DNA of 58,603 bases from Euryarchaeota archaeon UBA170. Its GTDB lineage: Archaea; Thermoplasmatota; Poseidoniia; Poseidoniales; Thalassarchaeaceae. Under the pieces are notes generated by a model. The model saw only the letters and a program-made list of their open reading frames with translations, did no database searches and had not been told where the DNA came from. Positions 16,736-24,536 of the stretch are shown here, one piece after another (position 1 is the first letter of the stretch; every line of letters starts with the position of its first letter). The stretch spans positions 14,923 to 73,525 of the forward strand of contig DALF01000050.1 in assembly GCA_002499345.1 (NCBI GenBank), given 5' to 3'. Made by a program: the position numbers and the translations under genes.

Positions 16736-18168
16736 TGAAAATACTGAACTATATCAAGGGTAAATTTAACGAGCCGATATCCTCAGAATGGATGGATAAT
16801 TTTTCACCTTCTACTGGGAAGGTTATCGGAAGTATTCCTCTATCGGGGGATGCTGATGTCATATCTGCAATCGCCGCCGCTAAGGGTGCTCTTCCGGAAT
16901 GGAGTAGTCTTGACCCGTCTGATAGGGCTCTTTGGCTGGATAAGATAGCTGACTGCCTGGAGGAGAAATTCGAGGAGATCGCACACTTAGAGAGCATGGA
17001 TACTGGGAAGCCCATATCTCTGGCCCGTTCGGTTGATGCAAGGAGATCGGTCTCAAACTTCAGATTCTTCTCAGAAATGATCAGAGATAGGGAAGAGGAG
17101 GTATTTGAGATGGAAGACGCCACTAATATAGTGAAGCTTAGAGCTGTCGGAGTTGGTGCTCTAATCACTCCTTGGAATCTCCCTCTGTACCTCCTTTCAT
17201 GGAAGGTTGCTCCGGCCATTGGCATGGGCAACACCGTAGTCTGTAAACCGAGTGAGCTGACCCCACTAACTGCTGACCTCCTGATGAGGGTAATAGACGA
17301 GGTGGGCCTACCGCCTGGCGTGGTCAATCTCGTTCATGGAAATGGTAATGCAGGGTCAGTACTTACTGGGAATCCAGATGTAGACCTTGTCTCATTCACC
17401 GGAGGGACATCTACTGGTTCAAAGGTAGCAATGTCTGCATCTCCTCAATTCAAGAAGTTGAGTTTGGAACTGGGTGGCAAGAATTCGAGTATAGTATTCT
17501 CAGATTGTAATCTGGAAGAAACAGTCAAAGGAGTTACTAGAGCCGCATTTCTGAATCAGGGGCAGGTTTGTTTGTGCGGCTCTAGGATACTCGTGGAAGA
17601 ATCGATCTATGATCAATTCATGGATATGTTCGTAGAGTCCGTAGAGTCGATGGTAATTGGCGACCCGATGGATGAGGATACCGACCTAGGGGCCTTGATT
17701 TCCAAGCAACACTTGGAGAAGGTTGAGAGTTATGTATCACTAGCTCTGGAGGAGGGTGGACAAATAGTAACCGGAGGTAAGCCGTGCTTACCGAAAGAAT
17801 TGGAAGGTGGAAATTGGATGTCTCCCACAGTAGTGACTGGCCTGGGAACCGAATCGAGATGCTCGACTGAGGAGGTCTTCGGTCCATTTGTTACCGTGCA
17901 TAGGTTCAATTCCGAAGAAGACGCAATAAAAATTGCAAATAATACGAGATACGGGCTAGCTGGCAGTATTTGGACTGGCGATTTGGAACGGGGCAGAAGG
18001 GTGGCCGAGAGTATCCATACTGGGATGATTTGGGTAAATACTTGGCTACACAGGGATCTTCGGGTGCCTTTTGGGGGAATTAAAGATAGCGGAGTTGGAA
18101 GAGAAGGCGGCAAATGGAGCTTGGGATTCTTCTCAGAGCCCCTTAATGTATGCCTAAAGCACGATTGA
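16735..18168 (+). CDS. Aldehyde dehydrogenase, muconic/aminomuconic semialdehyde type
   Basis: The protein has 477 residues. NAD-binding and active-site features are intact: TPWNLPLYLLSWK, FTGGTSTGSK, the general base Glu245 in LSLELGGKN, and the nucleophile Cys279 in NQGQVCLCGSRI. The C-terminal RDLRVPFGGIKDSGVGREGG and FFSEPLNVCLKHD resemble 2-hydroxymuconic / 2-aminomuconic semialdehyde dehydrogenases (XylG, AmnC, ALDH8A1) more than betaine or succinate semialdehyde enzymes. These act after ring opening of aromatic or kynurenine-type compounds. The substrate assignment is inference. It is translationally coupled to the asparaginase gene. Confidence 0.88.
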   Translation: MKILNYIKGKFNEPISSEWMDNFSPSTGKVIGSIPLSGDADVISAIAAAKGALPEWSSLDPSDRALWLDKIADCLEEKFEEIAHLESMDTGKPISLARSVDARRSVSNFRFFSEMIRDREEEVFEMEDATNIVKLRAVGVGALITPWNLPLYLLSWKVAPAIGMGNTVVCKPSELTPLTADLLMRVIDEVGLPPGVVNLVHGNGNAGSVLTGNPDVDLVSFTGGTSTGSKVAMSASPQFKKLSLELGGKNSSIVFSDCNLEETVKGVTRAAFLNQGQVCLCGSRILVEESIYDQFMDMFVESVESMVIGDPMDEDTDLGALISKQHLEKVESYVSLALEEGGQIVTGGKPCLPKELEGGNWMSPTVVTGLGTESRCSTEEVFGPFVTVHRFNSEEDAIKIANNTRYGLAGSIWTGDLERGRRVAESIHTGMIWVNTWLHRDLRVPFGGIKDSGVGREGGKWSLGFFSEPLNVCLKHD

Positions 18169-18212
18169 TGCACAAGACTGTAAGAATGAGAGTGGGCGGG
18201 CCATTGATTAGA

Positions 18213-19193
18213 ATGGCACCTGTTGGAATCATCGGAGTTGGCTCATACGTCCCGCCGCATGAAATGAGTAATGATGATTGGTCGGAAATCGTGGATACTA
18301 GTGACGAGTGGATTACTACCAAGACCGGTATGAAAAAAAGGAGGATTGCCGACCCCAGTACATGTACGTCTGACTTAGCCGTTGAGGCCTGCAGAGTGGC
18401 ATTAGAAAACTCTGGACTAACGGCCTCCGATATCGATTTGATAATACTGGCAACTTCTTCGCCAGATGTCCCTATGTCTTCGACGGCCGGGATAGTCCAG
18501 GATAAGCTAGGTTGCTCCGATTGTGTTGCTTTTGACATCAATGCGGTATGTGCTGGTTGGGTTCACGCACTGGATATAGGTTCTAGATTTGCAGGGACAG
18601 CAGGTTATGAAAATGTACTGGTTGTCGGATCCGAGGTATATTCGAGGATCCTGAATTGGAAAGATCGTTCGACTTGTGTACTGTTTGGGGATGGCGCGGG
18701 AGCTGTGGTACTTTCCCAAGTACCAGAGGGGAAGGGAATTATTGGATCGTGGATGATGAGCGATGGTTCTGGATCTAGTGTTATTGAGATTCCAGCAGGA
18801 GGGGTCAGAACTCCGATCCCCAGTGAGGGTTTCAAAGAGGGGATGCAATACTTTCACATGGATGGGAGGGCTGTTTGGGACTTTGCGATCGAAGCGTTTC
18901 CTCAAGCCGTGTTATCAGTTCTCGAAAGATATGGCAAAACTATAGATGAGGTTGACCTTATTCTACCTCATCAGGCTAACATAAATATCATTGAGAAGGG
19001 AATGGAAAAGCTAGGACTTCCCATGGACAGGGCGTTCACGAATCTCCATAAGTATGGAAATACAGCTGGAGCGAGTGTCCCTATTGCTATGCACGAGGCA
19101 TTCGAAGAAATGAAGATAGTAGAAGGGGATCTAGTCGTCACCGTTGCATTTGGTGGTGGCTTGGCATGGGGCGCTAATCTCATTCAGTTCTAG
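18213..19193 (+). CDS. FabH-like 3-oxoacyl-ACP synthase III
   Basis: About 326 residues if started at the ATG at 18213, which aligns MAPVGIIGVGSYVPP with the FabH N-terminus and puts the nucleophile Cys at 113 (Cys112 in E. coli). Starts at 18168 (TGATG coupling with the dehydrogenase stop) and 18150 are alternatives. The triad is complete: NAVCAGW, LPHQANIN and YGNTAGAS. FabH condenses an acyl-CoA with malonyl-ACP. Archaea generally lack bacterial fatty-acid synthesis, so it may serve fatty-acid or ketide synthesis, or use an acyl-CoA made by this gene run. It is convergent with the giant surface protein; the stops share CTAG. Confidence 0.88.
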   Translation: MAPVGIIGVGSYVPPHEMSNDDWSEIVDTSDEWITTKTGMKKRRIADPSTCTSDLAVEACRVALENSGLTASDIDLIILATSSPDVPMSSTAGIVQDKLGCSDCVAFDINAVCAGWVHALDIGSRFAGTAGYENVLVVGSEVYSRILNWKDRSTCVLFGDGAGAVVLSQVPEGKGIIGSWMMSDGSGSSVIEIPAGGVRTPIPSEGFKEGMQYFHMDGRAVWDFAIEAFPQAVLSVLERYGKTIDEVDLILPHQANINIIEKGMEKLGLPMDRAFTNLHKYGNTAGASVPIAMHEAFEEMKIVEGDLVVTVAFGGGLAWGANLIQF

Positions 19194-22100
19194 TTGACAG
19201 GGCCCCAAGACCCAGTGGACTGGTTGAATGAGAGGATTGATCCATCTGGATTCTGACAGTACACATTACCCGTATTGTCAACCCAAACAAGTTGCCCGTT
19301 TTCGTTCATCTTAGCGTCACTGGGAGGCTTTGGTTCGGTTCTTCCTCCATCTGAAGGGAGAGATGTAGAGCTGGGGACGGAGACATTTGAGTATATTTTG
19401 GACTCATTAGTTACCTCGCCGGAATCATTGGATTGAGAGAATAATGACTGCTCTTTTTCTCCTCTTCTCCTGACAAAGAGTAAACCTCCGAGAGAACCGA
19501 TCACTACCACAGAAATCAGTGCTACTAAGATTAGCATTGTTGTTGATTCCTCGGCTACCTGCCTATCAGGGTCGTTTGGGAATGCATCTCCATTGTCTCC
19601 TACGCCATCTAGGTCTGAGTCCAACCACTCAAATGGATTCAGGGGGAAGTCATCTACGCCATCCATGAATCCGTCATCATCAGAATCCGGATCGGTAGCA
19701 CTGGTATTTCTCGCATCTTCCTCCATATCAGATGAGCCGTCATTGTCATCATCAGAATCTGAGTTGTCCCCTACGCCATCCAAATCATTATCATTCCACT
19801 CAGTCGAATCTAGTGGGAGGGCATCTAGTAAATCAGGGAATCCATCATTGTCATCGTCATCATCCTCTTCAGAATCCTTACAGCCGTCTGAATCGTTGTC
19901 GGTATCCACTGTGCTGGTCCACCCTACTAGACCCAGTGTACACCCGTCGACGATATCGTTAATTCCATCACCGTCATCATCCAAATCCACTTCATCATGG
20001 AGTCTATCTCCATCTGAGTCTAGAAGGCAATCATCGACCGATGTAGAGGATTCTTGCAGGGTAATCATATCCTCTGGACAAGATTCTGTAGCTATACTTC
20101 GTGCCGATGTTACAAACTGATCGAATGGGGCGGGGGCCTGTTGGGCCTGCCCCTTTTCGGATACGAAGAATCCTGGGTCTGCATCTATGCATGTAGATTG
20201 GCCCGAGGATGGCTGGTAAGTTCCCTGCAGACATTCTTCTTGTGACACTGATGCTTCAGACGAAGTGAAGAACCCTGGGTTCGTATCTAGGCAAGTGGTT
20301 TGTCCAGGGGATGGCTGATAAGTTCCAGACAAACATGGATTCTGCTCATTGGAGCCTTCAGAGAGTACGTAGTGACCTGGTTCGGATGAAATACAGGAAA
20401 TCTGCCTAGTCTGATTCTGATAGCTCCCCGGTGAACACGGAGTCTGCCCGGAAGAACCGGGAGAGGAGACATAGTGTCCCTCATCTGATTCTAGGCAATC
20501 TGACTGGCTTGTTGCTGATTCGTCGGGATTGTAAGTTCCCACGGGACATGGATTTTGAGAAGTGGACATTTCGGAGTCTACATAGAAGCCCGGATCAGCA
20601 TTGATACAATTTTGCTGGCCCATTGAAGGTTGATACTCTCCTGCCTGACATTCTTGTTGGCCATCTTCTCCTGATAATTCGACAAAATGCCCAGGATCTG
20701 CCTGCAAGCATGATACTTGCCCGGCATAAGGCTGATACTCGCCCGGAGAACATAGATTCTGGTAAGACGCTCCGAGAATTGCTGAGTAGTTGCCCGGATC
20801 AGCTTCGAGACAAGCCGCGGAGCTATTTGCCCTGGATACTGGATTATAGGTCCCAAGGGAGCAGGGAATCTGGGTAGAAGATGCGTTGCTATCTGTGTAG
20901 TACCCGGGACTGGCCTCTAGACATTCAGAGAGTCCGACCTGATTGGCCCAATAACCAGGAGGGCAGGGAGAAGCGAATATGGCCCCCCCTGAGCCGACAA
21001 AGTAGCCTGGAGGAGCCGGAGTGCAAGAAACCTGTCCAGACATAGATTGGTAGAACCCAGGAGTGCAGGGGATCTGGTAAGATGAGGCATTGGCGGGGAC
21101 CGCATGCCCCGGGTCCGCATCAAGGCAAGATTGGGAACTATTGGCCGCGCCCGCTGGATTGTATGTGCCAGCGAGGCAGGGAGTCTGTGTGGTGGACCCT
21201 GCCTGTTCTACGTAGTGTCCAGGATCTGCGTCTATACAATCTGTTGCCGCGAAAGAAGGCTGGAAAGATCCGGGCTGGCAAGGTGTTTGCGAGGAAGACG
21301 CATTCGATGGGACATGGTTTCCAGGGGTCGCCAGCAGGCACAGTGTCTGATTCGAAGACGGCTGATAGAAACCGGGATCACAGGCTATTTGTGAGGTGCT
21401 TGCAGTCCCAGGCACGACATACCCCGGAGATGAAGATAGGCAGGATTGCTGAGCAGACAGTGGCTGATAATATCCCGGATCGCAGGGGATTTGGGATGTC
21501 GAGCTATAGTTAGGGACGTAATATCCGGAAGAGGCATCAATACACGAGGTGGAGCCATTAGAAGGCTGATACTCCCCGGGTGAGCAGGCGGCCTGACTGA
21601 CGGACCCGGATGAGAATACATAGAATCCAGGATCTGCTACCAGACAGCTAATTTGGGCAAATGAGGGCTGATATTTCCCAGGGGAACATTGAGTCTGTGA
21701 AGTAGCTCCTGGATTGGCGACAAAATTACCCGGTAAAGCAGGAGTCTGGGATGTGGCGCCGGATTGAGATACATAGTATCCTTGTTGAGCGCTTAAACAC
21801 GACGATTGTCCTGTTAGAGGTTGATAATTGCCAGGAGTGCATAGCTCCTCAGATGTCGCGCCGACACTAGAGACATATCTGCCAGTAGAAGCAGAATCGC
21901 ATGAACCGCTACCAGTTTTTGCCTGATACGTTCCTAGCTGACACTGGAAGAATCCGACTTGAATCTCTGCGTCTATTGACTCTGATTGATTACCTATAGT
22001 GGAGTCGTCGATGATTGACTTCAGAGTAAGTGTAAATGTATAATCCCCGGAGCTTGAATTATTGGGAGTAACTGAAATCAGTAATATCGAAGAACTATTG

Positions 22101-24400
22101 AAGGGCGTTCCAATCGTACTTACGCTTGCTACATCCCCTCCTAGTGTCGAGTTATTTGACGTAGAAATAAAGGACATGGCCAACGAAGAATTGTAGTAGT
22201 ACAAGCTAACACTAAAGTCCCCATTGAGATTTGAATTGGTGAGATTGACTGAAACAGTAGTATCTCTTGGGACGAATATAGAGAATAAATCACCGGAGTC
22301 ATTGGACCATGAATAGTTCCCAATTTCCCCGTCATAAGTAGCACTTCTAGACTGAAGTGGAGTGGGATGTGAATCATCCGCATCCCCATATTGATTGTTC
22401 GTATAATTTCCCACTGGAGAGGGAGTACAAGATGACTGTGCGAGATCATTCTGGTAGAACCCTGGATCGCAATGTTGCTGAACAGAAGATGATTCTTCAT
22501 CGACGAAATACCCGCTCGATGCCTCATAGCACAGAGATTGCCCCTCCTCAGGTTGATAATTTCCTGTTGTGCAACTTTCATGGAAAAGGGAGCCTTGCAA
22601 AGAGAAATGGCCAGTGGATGAGTTCTGACAGGATAATCGTCCCCATTGGCCGTCTGGACAGCTTACCCATCTGGCTGGATTATCTGGAAAATCATCCATT
22701 GATGAATTGAACCCATCACCATCGGTATCGTCACCGATATCCAAATCCAGAACGTTACGGGTTCCATCTCCATCGAGGTCCTGCTCAGAGTATCCAATTG
22801 ATTCTCCAAGAGTGGAGTTATTGAAGTCCATCAGATATGGTACGAGGATATCATTTGAGGTTCCATCAAATTCTCCAGATTGACCGCCCCAACAGAACAG
22901 AGAGTAGCTCTGATTTATCGCACATGTGGATTCGATACCAGTTACTAATGCTATGGCCGGAGATGGCATAAGGACGTACGAGGGAACGTTTCCATCCGTT
23001 CCTGAGCAATTGCTGGAACTGGAGCTACAAGTTCCATCTCCCCACTGCCCATGGGTATTAACTCCCCAGCAATTGATCGACCCATTGTCCATCAATGCAC
23101 ATGTGTGCCAGTTAGTACCATCAATATCGGATGCTGTCCTGCCAGTTGGTAACTGAATATCGGTTGATGAACCTGTTACAGAGCCACCCTGAGTTGAGAC
23201 TGTGTAGGCCTTGCCCCAACAACTGATCGACCCATTATCAAAAATAGCACATACGCTATATCCGGGAGTTGCCAATGAGGAAGCCCTAAGGCCCGTTGAG
23301 TGATTGGCCAAGACTGGTGAGTTCCTACTAGTGGTGGTGCCATCACCTAGATTTCCAAAACCATTGAATCCCCAGCACTTGATTTCACCGGTATCTAGAA
23401 TTGCACAGGTGAAATCATTTCCCGCTGAAACAGAAATCGCTGTTCTGTTTACCCCTAGGTCAACTGGAACGGGGGAGTTTCTGTTAACGTTTGAGCTATC
23501 CCCTAGTTGGCCGTGATTATTCCTTCCCCAGCAATTTAGAGATGCATCGTCCAGAATTGCGCAATTGTGATAGTTTCCGTTTGAAATAGCAACTGGCACA
23601 CGAGTTCCGAAGTCCACCGTCCCATTGCTTAGGGAATTAGAGCCGACTCCGAGTTGTCCGTAGGTATTTGACCCACTGCATCTAAGTGTCCTATTGTACA
23701 GTATTGCACAGTCCCCTGCAATTGAAATCACTTCATCGTTGATGACTTCTGAACCTCCAGTACTGTTGAAACTAACTGTGCTCCCATTGGATAGGACTAG
23801 TGTAGGAGATCCAGTATCTAAGTCCAGAACTGAGTGGCTGAAGACTGATCCCCTATCTGTGCCTGGTTGATTGAAACCAAGATTGTTTATCTGAGCTGGC
23901 GAGGGGGATGATGACGCTTCGCTAAGTGTCCATGAGTCTGTCCCCCATGAGTCTCCAGAAGTGCCCCCATTTCCATTAACTAGGTTTACGGCCAGATAGA
24001 ATACCACATCTCCAGAACCCGTTATGGGGGCTGTCCAGTCAACCGACCATGCCCTAGAATTGGAGTTTGAATGAGTGACCTCGCCTGAGGATAACCGAGC
24101 ATTCGGACCTGGATTAGAGAATACTCCCAGATTAGAATCCAGATTGAATCCACCGCTGGTACCACTCGGTCCACCAGAGGCGCTTACTGAAAGAGAATAT
24201 GTAATTCCCGGAGTATATCCTGATGAAGGAGTTCCTGAAAGTGCAGGGGTGACTGTTGGAGAGGTTGAGGAATGGCAAAATCCAGCTCCACATCCATCGG
24301 TAGAACCGGTTCTCCCGGAGCTGTTGGCAAATGCTGTTTCTGGCACAGCCATAAGCAAAAGCATCAGAAAGGTTCCCACAATAATTACTCTAGTTTTCAT
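19190..24400 (-). CDS. Giant mosaic surface protein: CxxxxCH head, RCC1-like propeller, Cys-repeat array, calcium repeats
   Basis: About 1736 residues from the ATG at 24398-24400, preceded by GGAGAG (an in-frame ATG lies at 24418). Order: signal peptide; a choice-of-anchor/Reeler-like domain beginning DGCGAGFCHSS; a propeller of RCC1-like blades (CAILDDxSxxCWGxNxxGQLGD; coding 22800-23770); first Cys repeats; a PPC-like beta domain (about 22000-22410); a long Cys-repeat array; thrombospondin type 3 calcium loops rich in DxDxDG (19570-20040); one membrane helix (TTMLILVALISVVVIGSLGG); and a cytosolic tail ending STGSWGPVN. It looks like an adhesin or recognition protein. It is convergent with the fabH-like gene. 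Confidence 0.87.
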   Translation of the reverse strand: MKTRVIIVGTFLMLLLMAVPETAFANSSGRTGSTDGCGAGFCHSSTSPTVTPALSGTPSSGYTPGITYSLSVSASGGPSGTSGGFNLDSNLGVFSNPGPNARLSSGEVTHSNSNSRAWSVDWTAPITGSGDVVFYLAVNLVNGNGGTSGDSWGTDSWTLSEASSSPSPAQINNLGFNQPGTDRGSVFSHSVLDLDTGSPTLVLSNGSTVSFNSTGGSEVINDEVISIAGDCAILYNRTLRCSGSNTYGQLGVGSNSLSNGTVDFGTRVPVAISNGNYHNCAILDDASLNCWGRNNHGQLGDSSNVNRNSPVPVDLGVNRTAISVSAGNDFTCAILDTGEIKCWGFNGFGNLGDGTTTSRNSPVLANHSTGLRASSLATPGYSVCAIFDNGSISCWGKAYTVSTQGGSVTGSSTDIQLPTGRTASDIDGTNWHTCALMDNGSINCWGVNTHGQWGDGTCSSSSSNCSGTDGNVPSYVLMPSPAIALVTGIESTCAINQSYSLFCWGGQSGEFDGTSNDILVPYLMDFNNSTLGESIGYSEQDLDGDGTRNVLDLDIGDDTDGDGFNSSMDDFPDNPARWVSCPDGQWGRLSCQNSSTGHFSLQGSLFHESCTTGNYQPEEGQSLCYEASSGYFVDEESSSVQQHCDPGFYQNDLAQSSCTPSPVGNYTNNQYGDADDSHPTPLQSRSATYDGEIGNYSWSNDSGDLFSIFVPRDTTVSVNLTNSNLNGDFSVSLYYYNSSLAMSFISTSNNSTLGGDVASVSTIGTPFNSSSILLISVTPNNSSSGDYTFTLTLKSIIDDSTIGNQSESIDAEIQVGFFQCQLGTYQAKTGSGSCDSASTGRYVSSVGATSEELCTPGNYQPLTGQSSCLSAQQGYYVSQSGATSQTPALPGNFVANPGATSQTQCSPGKYQPSFAQISCLVADPGFYVFSSGSVSQAACSPGEYQPSNGSTSCIDASSGYYVPNYSSTSQIPCDPGYYQPLSAQQSCLSSSPGYVVPGTASTSQIACDPGFYQPSSNQTLCLLATPGNHVPSNASSSQTPCQPGSFQPSFAATDCIDADPGHYVEQAGSTTQTPCLAGTYNPAGAANSSQSCLDADPGHAVPANASSYQIPCTPGFYQSMSGQVSCTPAPPGYFVGSGGAIFASPCPPGYWANQVGLSECLEASPGYYTDSNASSTQIPCSLGTYNPVSRANSSAACLEADPGNYSAILGASYQNLCSPGEYQPYAGQVSCLQADPGHFVELSGEDGQQECQAGEYQPSMGQQNCINADPGFYVDSEMSTSQNPCPVGTYNPDESATSQSDCLESDEGHYVSSPGSSGQTPCSPGSYQNQTRQISCISSEPGHYVLSEGSNEQNPCLSGTYQPSPGQTTCLDTNPGFFTSSEASVSQEECLQGTYQPSSGQSTCIDADPGFFVSEKGQAQQAPAPFDQFVTSARSIATESCPEDMITLQESSTSVDDCLLDSDGDRLHDEVDLDDDGDGINDIVDGCTLGLVGWTSTVDTDNDSDGCKDSEEDDDDDNDGFPDLLDALPLDSTEWNDNDLDGVGDNSDSDDDNDGSSDMEEDARNTSATDPDSDDDGFMDGVDDFPLNPFEWLDSDLDGVGDNGDAFPNDPDRQVAEESTTMLILVALISVVVIGSLGGLLFVRRRGEKEQSLFSQSNDSGEVTNESKIYSNVSVPSSTSLPSDGGRTEPKPPSDAKMNENGQLVWVDNTGNVYCQNPDGSILSFNQSTGSWGPVN
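20135..21950 (-). repeat. Tandem 34-residue Cys repeats inside the giant surface protein
   Basis: About 17 or 18 consecutive units of roughly 34 codons (about 102 bases), with two or three more at 22430-22660. The consensus is C-x-PG-x-YQP-x4-Q-x2-C-[IL]-x-A-[DS]-PG-x-[YF]-V, then a Ser/Thr-rich linker ending QxP. Each unit has two cysteines. It resembles GCC2/GCC3 (ephrin-receptor-like) or TNFR-type repeats but lacks the inner C-x2-C. A few units carry a short insertion (TYNPxxxANSS), and one (ALPGNFVANPG) is shortened and has lost its cysteines. The units are diverged in DNA, so the array is old or under selection. Confidence 0.85.
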
Positions 24401-24438
24401 TCCACTCTCTCCTGCCATATGCCGTCAATTCCTGTATT

Positions 24439-24477
24439 GGCCATATCAAAGATATTTGTCGGACTTGTCCGATGGCC
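24439..24477. promoter_or_regulatory. Nested palindromes upstream of the giant surface protein
   Basis: Three inverted repeats are packed into 39 bases: TCGGAC-TT-GTCCGA (24459-24472), ATATC-AAA-GATAT (24443-24455), and flanking arms GGCCAT (24439-24444) and ATGGCC (24472-24477). They lie 39-77 bases upstream of the chosen start at 24400 in the 118-base gap after the radical SAM gene. That position suits a regulator site or an RNA leader structure controlling the surface protein. No T-run makes it look like a terminator for the upstream gene. Confidence 0.45.
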
Positions 24478-24536
24478 TCTGTAACAATTTGCATAGCGCT
24501 TCTATTGGCAATATGACTATTCCTACCACACGAGCT

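Noticed and set aside
16749..17327. Open frame of 192 codons antisense to the aldehyde dehydrogenase gene
   Set aside because: The sense strand has intact ALDH active-site motifs; the antisense frame shows no domain.
19593..20120. Open frame of 175 codons on the plus strand, very Ser/Pro-rich
   Set aside because: It is the antisense shadow of the Asp-rich calcium repeats in the minus-strand surface protein (GAC/GAT codons read as Ser/Ile on the other strand).
20135..22660. Regularly spaced repeats that might suggest a CRISPR array or minisatellite
   Set aside because: The period is about 102 bases with no identical repeat/spacer pattern; the units encode diverged 34-residue Cys repeats in one long open frame.
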